Below the pieces are notes generated by a model. The model was given only the letters and a program-made list of their open reading frames with translations, searched no databases and was not told where the DNA came from. A DNA stretch of 36,722 nt, from positions 1-36,722 of IMG/VR virus record IMGVR_UViG_3300017971_000156; one strand, 5' to 3'. Both the position numbers and the translations under genes were made by a program. The DNA comes from a virus. Shown here piece after piece: positions 14,265 to 21,631 of this stretch (positions are counted from its first letter, which is position 1; every line of letters starts with the position of its first letter).

Positions 14265-16426
14265 TACTGTACTCCCGGCTGCAGAGCGCTAGCGTCTTGT
14301 GTGTACGCTAAGGCTGCGGCTAACTCTTGATTTGCTTTATTCTCTTGTGTTCGCTGAGCCACTAGGTTGCTTTGAGTCTGGTCTTGCTCAAGACTCTTGA
14401 AGAAATCTAGTAGACGAATGAGTCTGGCGTCGTCCATGGACTCAATTTCCTTAACAGCCTTAACCCTGTTGAGTACAGCCATTGAGTTATTTTCCTGAAG
14501 CTCAGAGACGCGCTCGACGGCAAGACCACGATCAGCCTCGGCCCGTGCAATGCGTTCAACGCCAAGACCAACATCGCTAAACACCTTGGCTCGCTGTAGC
14601 TCACGTAGACGCGCTTGATCCTCAAGCTGCTGCTGTTGAACCAATTGTTGCTTTTCTGCTTCCTGATCCATGGCTGTTCGGAGCGCATCTTTGTCTTGAA
14701 GAGGCATGAAATCAATGATGACACTATCAGGAATCGGAATTCCAATTTGCCGCGCCTGTAGGAGTTGAGTATAAGCCAAGGCGCGTTGGGTAGGCGTCTC
14801 CATCGCTTCTTGCACAACTGCGTCGTACACTCCGAAGCTTTTATCTGAGAACTCTGGGGTGGGCTCTTCATTGATGATTCTCGCTACTTTTCCAGAACTA
14901 AAGTTAGCTTGTACGGCGGCCATCATCTTATTACCAACAAGCTTTTGCGCTAAACGGTAATTATCGAAAAGATCTTGAAGAACCGTAATCCCTGCGCCTT
15001 GACGAAGCTTAGCGAGTACGCCTGACATTTGAAGATTGCCGTCATCTGCCATGCCTAGAAGTTCGTCGGTAATTCCAGCGATCTCAACGATATCGTTGTC
15101 AAACTGCTGAGACAAGTTAAATAGACCGGCTGGGATGTCTGCAGGTGGCAACCTTTGGGCGTCGGTCATTTGAGCATCGTCTTTCATCCAAACGACGCGG
15201 CCTTGACCAGATTGATAGAGATCTTTCGGGTTAACGACTGCCCCGGACTTCGCTTGCCATCCTGTGTTGACTTGAGAGTCTAGGATGTCGAGCATCTTAC
15301 TGCGGCGCTTGTTGGACTCTGTCTGTGGGTCTCGGCTGCAACGCACGAGCGATTGAAGCTTGAGGGAAAAGTCACCGGATGGCTGTCTGCTAAAGAAGTT
15401 GGAGAGATCATCTTGACCAACCGGGCCTGTGATATTGCCGCTGTTATTCGTGCTGTGCTCGGGATCCCAGAAAGCCATGACCGGCACATGAGGGAAATCC
15501 CCAATGCCCCATGGGTCTTCTCCAATCCACAGTGGAACTTCTTCAACCAAAATGCTGAGCACCACCGTAGGAATCTGCCGCGTGACGAAGTGCCACTCTG
15601 GAAACGCCTGAGAAAAGTCCCGGCCTCGCTGAATCTGACCTTTTTCCAGCGTGACGATTTGGCCTGTCTCTCGGTTAATGAGCTGCCGCTCTTCTCGATA
15701 TGTTCTACGCCAAAACTCGTCGTAACGTAGAACATCTTTCGCACCTCGAAAAGAAGCGTCGGCCATGTTTGGAAACCTGCCGTCGCGGGCTGTGCCCTTG
15801 AGCATGTCGATGTCGTCCGATCTCTGCGGAAGTAATGCCTTAACCGCCTCACGACTCAGAAGCCGACGCTGTAAGATAAACTCGCAATCAGAAAGATCGC
15901 GACGAGTAAAACGCGGGTCTAGCAACACTTGGTTGTGAGGAACACGCGCTAGCTTGATATCACCGTCAAGAGGATCTTTCTGATAGTCCACTGACAGCTG
16001 AAGAAGGTTAATTCCTGTTTTTAGGCACCCTTCGAACGCATCTGACATGGTATGAAGCATGTTATCGCGGTTCATCACCCAAAGCAGCACAGCCGAAAGC
16101 TGATCTGCTGTCTTCTCGTCGGAATTTTCTACGGGCTGCGCAACAATGCTATGGCGAGATTTGCGCTCGAACCCTGTCACCATCTTGATGTTTCTGCGAA
16201 CTCTGTTAAAAACAAGCGCGTTTCGGCGCTGCTCTGCTAAAGATGCTTTCTCGTGGGCTTCCCATTGATCCCCAAGAAAACACATCATGTCACGAGTAGC
16301 TTCCTGAAGGAACGGTTGCCAAGCCCGATGTGCAAAGTCGTGACACTCACGGTAAAGATTCGCAACCTCTGCCTCTTCACTGTAACTAAAATTGCGCTCT
16401 GCTAGCTGCATCTGTGTGGCTGTCAT
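14264..16426 (-). CDS. Portal protein, P22-like
   Basis: The product has 720 residues and matches the P22-type portal family, which forms the dodecameric DNA gate of the head. Markers are 'GDQW....' near residue 52, 'R.ALVFNRVRRNIKMVTG' (69-85), 'DNMLH...DAFEGCLKTGINLLQL', 'FPHVPVMAFWDPEH', 'VRCSRDPQTESNKRRSKMLDILDSQVNTGW' (361-390) and the C-terminal helical tail rich in Gln/Glu. About 28 Asn/Ser/Gly-rich residues (325-352) sit inside an otherwise conserved stretch between DPEH and LKLQSLVRC and look like an inserted loop. AGGAG precedes the ATG. It follows large terminase directly. Confidence 0.9.
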   Translation of the reverse strand: MTATQMQLAERNFSYSEEAEVANLYRECHDFAHRAWQPFLQEATRDMMCFLGDQWEAHEKASLAEQRRNALVFNRVRRNIKMVTGFERKSRHSIVAQPVENSDEKTADQLSAVLLWVMNRDNMLHTMSDAFEGCLKTGINLLQLSVDYQKDPLDGDIKLARVPHNQVLLDPRFTRRDLSDCEFILQRRLLSREAVKALLPQRSDDIDMLKGTARDGRFPNMADASFRGAKDVLRYDEFWRRTYREERQLINRETGQIVTLEKGQIQRGRDFSQAFPEWHFVTRQIPTVVLSILVEEVPLWIGEDPWGIGDFPHVPVMAFWDPEHSTNNSGNITGPVGQDDLSNFFSRQPSGDFSLKLQSLVRCSRDPQTESNKRRSKMLDILDSQVNTGWQAKSGAVVNPKDLYQSGQGRVVWMKDDAQMTDAQRLPPADIPAGLFNLSQQFDNDIVEIAGITDELLGMADDGNLQMSGVLAKLRQGAGITVLQDLFDNYRLAQKLVGNKMMAAVQANFSSGKVARIINEEPTPEFSDKSFGVYDAVVQEAMETPTQRALAYTQLLQARQIGIPIPDSVIIDFMPLQDKDALRTAMDQEAEKQQLVQQQQLEDQARLRELQRAKVFSDVGLGVERIARAEADRGLAVERVSELQENNSMAVLNRVKAVKEIESMDDARLIRLLDFFKSLEQDQTQSNLVAQRTQENKANQELAAALAYTQDASALQPGVQ

Positions 16427-16429
16427 GCC

Positions 16430-18694
16430 CTAAACTCCTACTGCGTATTTTTCCCACATGCGTTCAGCCTCAGCCTCACTCATAGAATCCGTTGAGATGC
16501 AACCTAGCCCTATAGCCAAATACCGGAACGCATCGCATGTGTGCGACGCCCAATTGTGTAATGGCTTTGACTTCCAGCAACCGTGCTTATCATCCCACTC
16601 TCTCTTATACGATTCTAGCGCCTGTATGCCAAGTTCGCATTTTACTTCGTCAAAATAGCAACGATGTAAAATGTTTCTCAAGGCGTCAATTCCCTCAGAG
16701 ATCAATAACTTAGGGGCTACAGTAAATTTTATGCCATGGTTTCTAGCAACCTCAGCGCGTGTATGTCCTGTAGTATATTCATGCACTTCTACGTCGTGGG
16801 GCGCGATATGTTTACCATAAACGTAGTCTTTTTCCTTCAGATACTTCAGGTAAAACGTGAGTGGCTCGCCGCTATTCTCGTAAGTTTCAAGTACCCGGAT
16901 CTCTTGCCCGTACGTCTGAAAAAATACGATAGCGGTAGAGTCATCAAACCCAAGATCCCAAGCAGTATGGACAGGCAAGTTAGGATCGTAAAGGACGCGA
17001 GTAAGCCGACCGTCTCGGCGAGCAGCGCTAATTTGCTTTGCATAGTATTCCCCTTGATGTGCGACTTCGAAAGCTTCTTCAGGCGTCGACGGGTATTCCC
17101 GCTTCATATCGTCGCCTTGAGTGAGCAGCTTTTTCGCATACCACGCTTTTTGGCCTTCAGTTAAGTTGATTCCTTTTTCGGACAAAAGTGTGAAATATTC
17201 GGACAGCTCATCGTTAATTCGGACAGAGTAATCAAGCGTGTACTCCGGAGACTCGAACCAAGGGAAAAAGTGCAGTTTGAAGTCGAGAGGTGTTAATTCT
17301 CTGCCTTCGTCGATTAACTTCTTGGCCTCTTGGCACATCTCATAGAACGAACCTGATCTCCCCTCTGCCGTAGACTCGACAAAGACATATTGCCCGGCTT
17401 GGACGGTGTTTAAAGATCCAGTTACTATCTCACGGGCTTTATCCGGGAATCTTGCGGCGATCTTTCCGAATTCTGAGATATGAAGATACTGAATGGTTGC
17501 CGATCGCAACGACGTACCGACTCGAATAGATGAGTCGTTGGAGAAGGTAAGCTCTCTAACCGTGTTTGTATTGGCGGTAACTTCATTTCTGATGAACGGG
17601 GGCAGCTGGTCATAAGCATATTTGATGCGTTTGAATAAATGTGTTGCATCCTCTCTAGTATGCGCTATCACACCTGCGGATTTATTTGCATTGAAGAGGC
17701 AACGATCGAGAAAAAGCATTGCGATATAGGTGGAATTATGTGACACAAGCCCTTCAGCTATGAACGTCTTTGTTGATGTTTGTAGGTCAACAACCTCCCC
17801 GACTCCAAGTTCCTCAATCTCCGTGATTACGGAGTACGGACCAGATGCAACCTGAGGCATTTCTTTGCCATCCCACCAATTCCGCTCCATGAAACGAGAC
17901 GGTCTAGTAACACCAACTAAACGCATCATTTCATCAAGACGCGCTACAACAAGCTTGTTTACTGGTTTTGTCCCGTATTTTGACTTACGCTCTGCTTTGT
18001 CTATTTCTATGCGGTATGTGTACTTGTTTTGTCTTAGGTACGCTTCCATCCTATTGAATACAGAGCCAGAAACTTGTGAAACCGAAACAGAACCACCAAG
18101 GCGCTTTGCATTAGCGAGAGAACCTTCACCATCCAGAATTCCACCGAACCAACCATCTTCATAGCCGCCCTTTTCCCACGGGGTGTCTAATATGCGCCTA
18201 ATTTTTGTTCCAACACAAAGCTTGCCCTTCCCGTGCTGATCAATGCTCCTCCACCTATAATCAGTTGCCGATTTGCGCGACAACCAACGATGGCCACCGG
18301 TGCAGATTACCGACGATCCATCATCAAAATGAAGTTTGTATCTCTTGGCTCTTCTGAAAGCCACAGCCTGAACTGTGGACTCTCGCATCCTTCTTCGTTT
18401 TCCACGAGTTAACGTGTGCTCGTCGACACCAACAAGTTTATCTCCGGGTTTAATATCCGCTATCCTGGACCATGTAAGATCAGCCCTCAATACCTTGGTA
18501 TCAGGATCGAGACACATCCCAAGCTGCCTAGCCTTCAGGATCACATTCATGTACCACTGGGAATGGTATAGCATTTCTTGAGCGTGATTCAGCTTGAACT
18601 TGACGCGCCTCCCCTCTTTGTCAAGAATCCAATAGAGGTTGTTAATCCGCCAGTAGGGATCGTTGAGCTTCGCGATGACCTCGTCGTCGTTCAC
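16430..18694 (-). CDS. Terminase large subunit interrupted by an intein
   Basis: The precursor has 754 residues; splicing would leave 494. The host protein shows the ATPase P-loop as 'KARQLGM' plus 'STYIAM', split by the intein between residues 60 and 321, a Walker-B-like 'YLHISEFG', and RuvC-like nuclease features: 'HTAWDLGFDDSTAIVFF' and a late Asp in 'HTCDAFRYLAIG'. It cuts and translocates DNA into the head through the portal encoded next. The start is GTG at 18694, in a GTGA overlap with small terminase, with GGGAG eight bases upstream. Because the intein splits the P-loop, packaging ATPase activity should require protein splicing. Confidence 0.9.
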   Translation of the reverse strand: MNDDEVIAKLNDPYWRINNLYWILDKEGRRVKFKLNHAQEMLYHSQWYMNVILKARQLGMCLDPDTKVLRADLTWSRIADIKPGDKLVGVDEHTLTRGKRRRMRESTVQAVAFRRAKRYKLHFDDGSSVICTGGHRWLSRKSATDYRWRSIDQHGKGKLCVGTKIRRILDTPWEKGGYEDGWFGGILDGEGSLANAKRLGGSVSVSQVSGSVFNRMEAYLRQNKYTYRIEIDKAERKSKYGTKPVNKLVVARLDEMMRLVGVTRPSRFMERNWWDGKEMPQVASGPYSVITEIEELGVGEVVDLQTSTKTFIAEGLVSHNSTYIAMLFLDRCLFNANKSAGVIAHTREDATHLFKRIKYAYDQLPPFIRNEVTANTNTVRELTFSNDSSIRVGTSLRSATIQYLHISEFGKIAARFPDKAREIVTGSLNTVQAGQYVFVESTAEGRSGSFYEMCQEAKKLIDEGRELTPLDFKLHFFPWFESPEYTLDYSVRINDELSEYFTLLSEKGINLTEGQKAWYAKKLLTQGDDMKREYPSTPEEAFEVAHQGEYYAKQISAARRDGRLTRVLYDPNLPVHTAWDLGFDDSTAIVFFQTYGQEIRVLETYENSGEPLTFYLKYLKEKDYVYGKHIAPHDVEVHEYTTGHTRAEVARNHGIKFTVAPKLLISEGIDALRNILHRCYFDEVKCELGIQALESYKREWDDKHGCWKSKPLHNWASHTCDAFRYLAIGLGCISTDSMSEAEAERMWEKYAVGV
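17735..18514 (-). mobile_element. Intein with LAGLIDADG-type endonuclease remnant
   Basis: Residues 61-320 of the terminase (260 residues). It starts with Cys in 'CLDPDTKVLRADLTW' (block A), has 'ICTGGHRWLS' (block B, with the conserved His), and ends 'FIAEGLVSHN' followed by Ser321 (blocks F/G). All splicing residues are therefore present: Cys1, His, terminal His-Asn and +1 Ser. Between them 'WFGGILDGEGSL' resembles one LAGLIDADG motif. At 260 residues, with one clear motif, the endonuclease is small and may be degenerate. Confidence 0.92.
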
Positions 18695-19155
18695 TCCTGA
18701 TCTCCCATTGGCACGTTAGAGCTCGGGTCCGCCTTGTTCACCAAGTCGTCCGATGCCTTGAGCTGCTGCATCAAAGAGATCTGTTGCTCAACCTTCTTCT
18801 GATCCTTCTCGTCCTCTCGGCAACGCTGGTCTTCGTCATAGTTCCATTGTTCCTTCAAATAGATGCGTTCTGAAATGTCTCCAGAAAGCGCTAAGCCTGC
18901 GCGTCTTGCGCCAATAATCGCCTTCGCAAGGTCATAGGCGTCTGAAAAATGTTTACTTTTGCCACAGAAATGCATGATCTGCGATCTAGTAAAATGACAC
19001 TCTGCGCGCCACCCGATGATATGCATCGAGTCTGGTTTATTAGCATATTCCAGAACGTGGGCCGCGATCTCTTCTAGCTTCTCTTCAGTCCACATTTCCG
19101 GCCTGCCCACGCCCATCTTGTGGTCTCCCTTTGCTGGATACTTATGCTTAGCCAT
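18691..19155 (-). CDS. Terminase small subunit (probable)
   Basis: The product has 154 residues. 'GVGRPEMWTEEKLEEIAAHVLEYANKP' and 'ARRAGLALSGDISERIYLKEQWNYDEDQR' resemble small-terminase proteins that recognise the packaging site and load the large subunit. The early part is a plausible DNA-binding helical domain and the C-terminus is a charged helix. It sits directly before large terminase with a GTGA overlap, the normal order. The ribosome site is weak (AGG, nine bases before the ATG). It is the first gene of the leftward morphogenesis run, so its promoter should lie in 19156-19266. Confidence 0.75.
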   Translation of the reverse strand: MAKHKYPAKGDHKMGVGRPEMWTEEKLEEIAAHVLEYANKPDSMHIIGWRAECHFTRSQIMHFCGKSKHFSDAYDLAKAIIGARRAGLALSGDISERIYLKEQWNYDEDQRCREDEKDQKKVEQQISLMQQLKASDDLVNKADPSSNVPMGDQE

Positions 19156-19170
19156 CTTTCGCTTGCCTAA

Positions 19171-19200
19171 TTGTGTTACGCTGTGTTACACTGTCTTACA
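19171..19200. promoter_or_regulatory. Three tandem 10-bp repeats, TGTGTTAC type
   Basis: TGTGTTAC at 19172 and 19182 and TGTCTTAC at 19192 repeat with a 10-base period, one helical turn. They lie between the leftward terminase gene and the rightward gene at 19267, where an operator controlling both directions would be expected. Confidence 0.6.
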
Positions 19201-19218
19201 GATTGCAGAGTCACTTGT

Positions 19219-19248
19219 TTGTCACCCACCTCTGTAATAACTGATACT
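19219..19248 (+). promoter_or_regulatory. Probable sigma70-type promoter
   Basis: TTGTCA (19219) and GATACT (19243) are separated by 18 bases. This would start transcription near 19255, just before the GAAGGA ribosome site of the gene at 19267. Confidence 0.4.
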
Positions 19249-19266
19249 AAATTTGAAGGAAAGCCC

Positions 19267-19476
19267 GTGAAAGACATTAACCTAAGCATCAACAAACCAA
19301 CAGTTGTGCACATTCAGCACATTCCCGAGAGAGATCTTTGGCTCGTTAACGAAACACCTAGTCCAGAAGCTCTAGATTACCCGGTGCGTTCTGCAGCCTT
19401 TTTTTTCTTTTATGCTGACGCCATGATGTGCGCGAAGGCTTGGATCGATGAAGATGGAGTTGCGTCATGGACATAG
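19267..19476 (+). CDS. Hypothetical small protein
   Basis: With GTG at 19267 the product has 69 residues. This start is chosen because GAAGGAAA lies about six bases upstream; a longer frame from 19171 would cover the 10-bp repeats. The sequence contains 'VVHIQHIPERDLWLVNE' and a Phe-rich segment 'RSAAFFFFYADAMMCAKAWIDEDG'. Not enough for a membrane span. No family recognised. It heads a short rightward operon of three small genes opposite to the terminase genes. Confidence 0.55.
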   Translation: MKDINLSINKPTVVHIQHIPERDLWLVNETPSPEALDYPVRSAAFFFFYADAMMCAKAWIDEDGVASWT

Positions 19477-19712
19477 ATCGAGAGCGCCTAGACTACCTGA
19501 AAGCCATGATGCCCAAAATGAACCAGCGTTACTCTGGATCAAAATGGTACGTCTGCACTGAAGATGGCCGCGAGTTCCTGACGGACTCGCTTGAGTCTGC
19601 TGAGGCATTGCGTGTGGAGTTAGCCGATGGCATGGCTGAGGGTTTGGGTAAGGACGAGTGGTGTTTGGCTCACGAGTCGATTGATATAATCCCCTGCAAT
19701 GGAGTTAGCTAA
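19467..19712 (+). CDS. Hypothetical small protein
   Basis: The product has 81 residues, acidic and mostly helical (DRERLDYLKAMMPKMNQR; LESAEALRVELADGMAEG). It overlaps the previous gene by 10 bases and the next by a TAATG junction, so the three are probably one transcription and translation unit. No recognised motif. Confidence 0.55.
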   Translation: MDIDRERLDYLKAMMPKMNQRYSGSKWYVCTEDGREFLTDSLESAEALRVELADGMAEGLGKDEWCLAHESIDIIPCNGVS

Positions 19713-19804
19713 TGTTTATTTGTATTCCAGTATTGATGGTCCTTGGCTTTTTGGCTGTACGTTCTCTTTTCGAATCCTTCGCTGATGACGACGAATGCTA
19801 TTAG
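19712..19804 (+). CDS. 30-residue single-span membrane peptide
   Basis: A very short gene with ATG overlapping the previous stop (TAATG) and GGAG seven bases upstream. The product begins MFICIPVLMVLGFLAVRSLF, a hydrophobic helix, and ends with an acidic tail (ESFADDDECY). The good ribosome site and coupling argue for a real gene. Phage membrane peptides of this size include lysis, exclusion and host-inhibition proteins; which it is cannot be told. Confidence 0.5.
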   Translation: MFICIPVLMVLGFLAVRSLFESFADDDECY

Positions 19805-19818
19805 CCTGATGCGTCGGC

Positions 19819-19844
19819 AGGATTTGTTATCTTATTCAAATCCT
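19819..19844. terminator. Possible bidirectional hairpin between converging genes
   Basis: AGGATTTG and CAAATCCT form a perfect 8-bp stem with a 10-base loop, covering the stop codon of the minus-strand gene at 19832 and lying 15 bases after the plus-strand gene ending at 19804. No T-run follows, so termination is only a guess. Confidence 0.35.
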
Positions 19845-20230
19845 GGATCGTAGGTGATTCCTGATGGAGTGACGACAGCCAAAACGTCGAATTTGTTTTT
19901 GTCTTTCGTTGGATGGTAAATCTTATTATTTCTGGCTATCATGCCAGTTGTGACCTCAACTCTGTATAGCTTTCCTCTGTACCATGACACTAAATCAAAT
20001 TCATTTTTCCCAACTTCTCGAAAGATTTGGTGTCCGTTTTCAACAAGGTCAATTATTACTCTCAGTTCGTTCATATCTCCTTTTGTTTGGCTTGGTGGAT
20101 TTCCGGTGTACTGAAATGATTTAGAATAGTTTTTCCTCTGGCATTTCTGAGAGCAATATTTTTTCACATTGTAGTGTGACTCTCTTGGGTCAATTACCTT
20201 CTTGCAATGCAAGCATCGCTTTTCCTTCAT
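19832..20230 (-). CDS. Zinc-finger protein with PD-(D/E)XK-like nuclease domain
   Basis: The product has 132 residues. Residues 6-30 contain CLHC and CSQKC pairs (C6, C9, C26, C30), a small zinc finger. From about 50 on it follows a PD-(D/E)XK nuclease layout: helix with E55 (GDMNELRVIIDLVENGH), then 'NEFDLVSWYRGKLYRVEVTTG', where D79 and E92 would be the metal ligands. The usual lysine two residues after the glutamate is Thr, so activity is uncertain. GGAGAG precedes the ATG. It ends the leftward early/replication block. It could be a homing, restriction-like or DNA-repair nuclease. Confidence 0.6.
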   Translation of the reverse strand: MKEKRCLHCKKVIDPRESHYNVKKYCSQKCQRKNYSKSFQYTGNPPSQTKGDMNELRVIIDLVENGHQIFREVGKNEFDLVSWYRGKLYRVEVTTGMIARNNKIYHPTKDKNKFDVLAVVTPSGITYDPGFE

Positions 20231-20298
20231 AAACGCTCTCCATTGGCATTTCGCCGTCTCAGGGTGTATTCACGCCGTCCACCTTCCGTTCTGCCCGC

Positions 20299-20574
20299 CT
20301 ACCCCTGTTTCTGAGCTTCCTGAGCGAAGTATTCATCCCTTTTCTCGTCTAGTTTTCGCAATGCGTCTTTTTGTCGCGCTTCGCTTTGCCTGGAAGTCAG
20401 GATAACATCGGCTTGCTCGTGGAAATACGCGAGTGCTTGCTTGTCTGCCCGCTGGAGTCTGGTGGTAATGGAGATAGTCCGCAGGTGGAGCTCTTTCCCC
20501 CTTGGCTTTCTGTCTAGCAGGGCCGTCAGGTCTGATAACGCCCTAAGTCTTTCTGTCTTAAGCTCTTGTAGCAT
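20299..20574 (-). CDS. Hypothetical helical protein
   Basis: With ATG at 20574 (AGGA upstream) the product has 91 residues; an in-frame ATG at 20598 would add eight. It is strongly basic/charged and helical throughout (LQELKTERLRALSDLTALLDRK; EARQKDALRKLDEKRDEYFAQEAQ), possibly a coiled coil. Its start lies inside the end of the replication gene, so it is translated after it. It may be a replication accessory factor, but nothing identifies a function. Confidence 0.5.
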   Translation of the reverse strand: MLQELKTERLRALSDLTALLDRKPRGKELHLRTISITTRLQRADKQALAYFHEQADVILTSRQSEARQKDALRKLDEKRDEYFAQEAQKQG

Positions 20575-21403
20575 GAACCGTCCTGTGAGTTTCCGCATAT
20601 TTTAGCATGAGATCGAACTCGCGGTCAAAGTTCTTGTCGCTGTAGCTGAGTGCGGGGCAGATGGAGATATCTTCATAGATCACGCAGGTTTCGTTTACGA
20701 TCATCGGCTCTATCGCCTCATTCTGCGCTCGCTCCCTGCGAGCTTGGATTTCCTTTGCCTTGGAATCCGAGATTTCTTGCTCTCTGCTGGGTGTGTAGAT
20801 CCAGTTTCCCTTGATGGCAGAGCGAAGCAGTCGCCCGTGGTCATCCTCTGCATATCGCCAGACAGCTTCGACGGCCTGCTCGACTACAGGCTCGGGATGT
20901 TCCTCACAGAGTTTTTTCTTAAGCCCGTAAGGAACCTTAACCTTGTCAAGACAACTAAAAATAACAATCGGCGAAGCCGGATTATTGTTTTCTTTCTCAG
21001 TCTTCTCTTCTTTCTTAGTAGGACTGCGTTTCACCGGAACCGGCGTTTCACCGGTACCGCCAAAACCGGTGTTTCGGTAACTTTTTTTGAATTCCTCTTC
21101 TGAAATGGGTTCCTCAAAAAAGTGCCACTCTAGACCCTCGAACTTTCCAGTTCCTTCTTCATGCTTTTTTCGTCGGTGTAGGTATCCACTTTTCTCGAGC
21201 TCTTTGATTCCAGAGTCGAAAGACTTCTCCCCGTCTGAGGCGTGCTGAATCATTTCTTTTTTATAAAACTTCCAATCATCTGGCCGAGAAAAAGCGTATG
21301 TCAATAAACCTTTCGCCTTCCAACTGATGGAGCTGTCCATCACAATCCGCTTATTAAATCTTACGAAAGGATCTTTAGTTCTGTGTGCGTAACATAATGT
21401 CAT
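20558..21403 (-). CDS. Replication initiation protein, winged-helix type
   Basis: The product has 281 residues. Residues about 12-75 ('FVRFNKRIVMDSSISWKAKGLLTYAFSRPDDWKFYKKEMIQHASDGEKSF', then 'KELEKSGYLHRR') match the winged-helix domain of phage replisome organisers and DnaD/RepA-like replication proteins, where it binds the origin. A charged linker (PTKKEEKTEKENNN) joins it to a C-terminal helical part that probably contacts the helicase. A strong GGAGGAG precedes the ATG. It lies just left of the gap with the DnaB box and left of the helicase gene, a standard initiator-helicase arrangement. Confidence 0.75.
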   Translation of the reverse strand: MTLCYAHRTKDPFVRFNKRIVMDSSISWKAKGLLTYAFSRPDDWKFYKKEMIQHASDGEKSFDSGIKELEKSGYLHRRKKHEEGTGKFEGLEWHFFEEPISEEEFKKSYRNTGFGGTGETPVPVKRSPTKKEEKTEKENNNPASPIVIFSCLDKVKVPYGLKKKLCEEHPEPVVEQAVEAVWRYAEDDHGRLLRSAIKGNWIYTPSREQEISDSKAKEIQARRERAQNEAIEPMIVNETCVIYEDISICPALSYSDKNFDREFDLMLKYAETHRTVHATRA

Positions 21404-21436
21404 TCACTCCTCCAAGAGCGGAAGAGAGCAGCGACC

Positions 21437-21465
21437 TTGAGAAAAATGTCAGCAGGTGTTACACT
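21437..21465 (+). promoter_or_regulatory. Extended -10 promoter for a rightward transcript
   Basis: TTGAGA (21437) and TACACT (21460) with exactly 17 bases between and TG at 21457-21458, giving an extended -10. The same -10 with TG occurs at the 25230 gene's promoter. A GTGTTAC site overlaps the -10, so it may be repressible. Confidence 0.6.
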
Positions 21466-21550
21466 TAGTGACATAACTCGAGAGGTGCAACTCTCTGGTT
21501 ATAAGCATACAACCCCAGGTGACTGGGGTCGTATGCAATCTAGATTTCAA

Positions 21551-21559
21551 TTATCCACA
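21551..21559 (+). promoter_or_regulatory. DnaA box
   Basis: TTATCCACA is the exact consensus high-affinity DnaA box. It lies in the 226-bp gap next to the replication initiator and helicase genes, so an origin is likely here. Only one perfect box was seen. Confidence 0.6.
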
Positions 21560-21597
21560 TTGACAGATTAACCGATTTTTCGGCTAGCGATGTTTTT

Positions 21598-21631
21598 AGC
21601 CCCGTAAGGCTTTCCTACGGGGCTTTTTTTT
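21598..21631 (+). terminator. Rho-independent terminator
   Basis: AGCCCCGTA and TACGGGGCT form a perfect 9-bp stem with a 9-base loop, followed by eight Ts on the plus strand. It would end the rightward small RNA before it runs antisense into the gene at 21630-22139. The minus strand has no T-run. Confidence 0.85.

Larger units (their letters stand above)
21472..21631 (+). ncRNA. Candidate phage small RNA at the putative origin
   Basis: The stretch runs from just after a good promoter to a strong terminator and holds no coding frame with a ribosome site. It contains a small hairpin (21480-21495, GAGAG/CTCTC) and a larger one (21505-21536), where GCATAC...GTATGC and ACCCCA...TGGGGT pair around one A-C mismatch. 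Length is about 160 bases. Its direction is opposite to the flanking replication genes. It could be an origin primer RNA, an antisense regulator or a trans-acting RNA. No known family was recognised. Confidence 0.5.
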
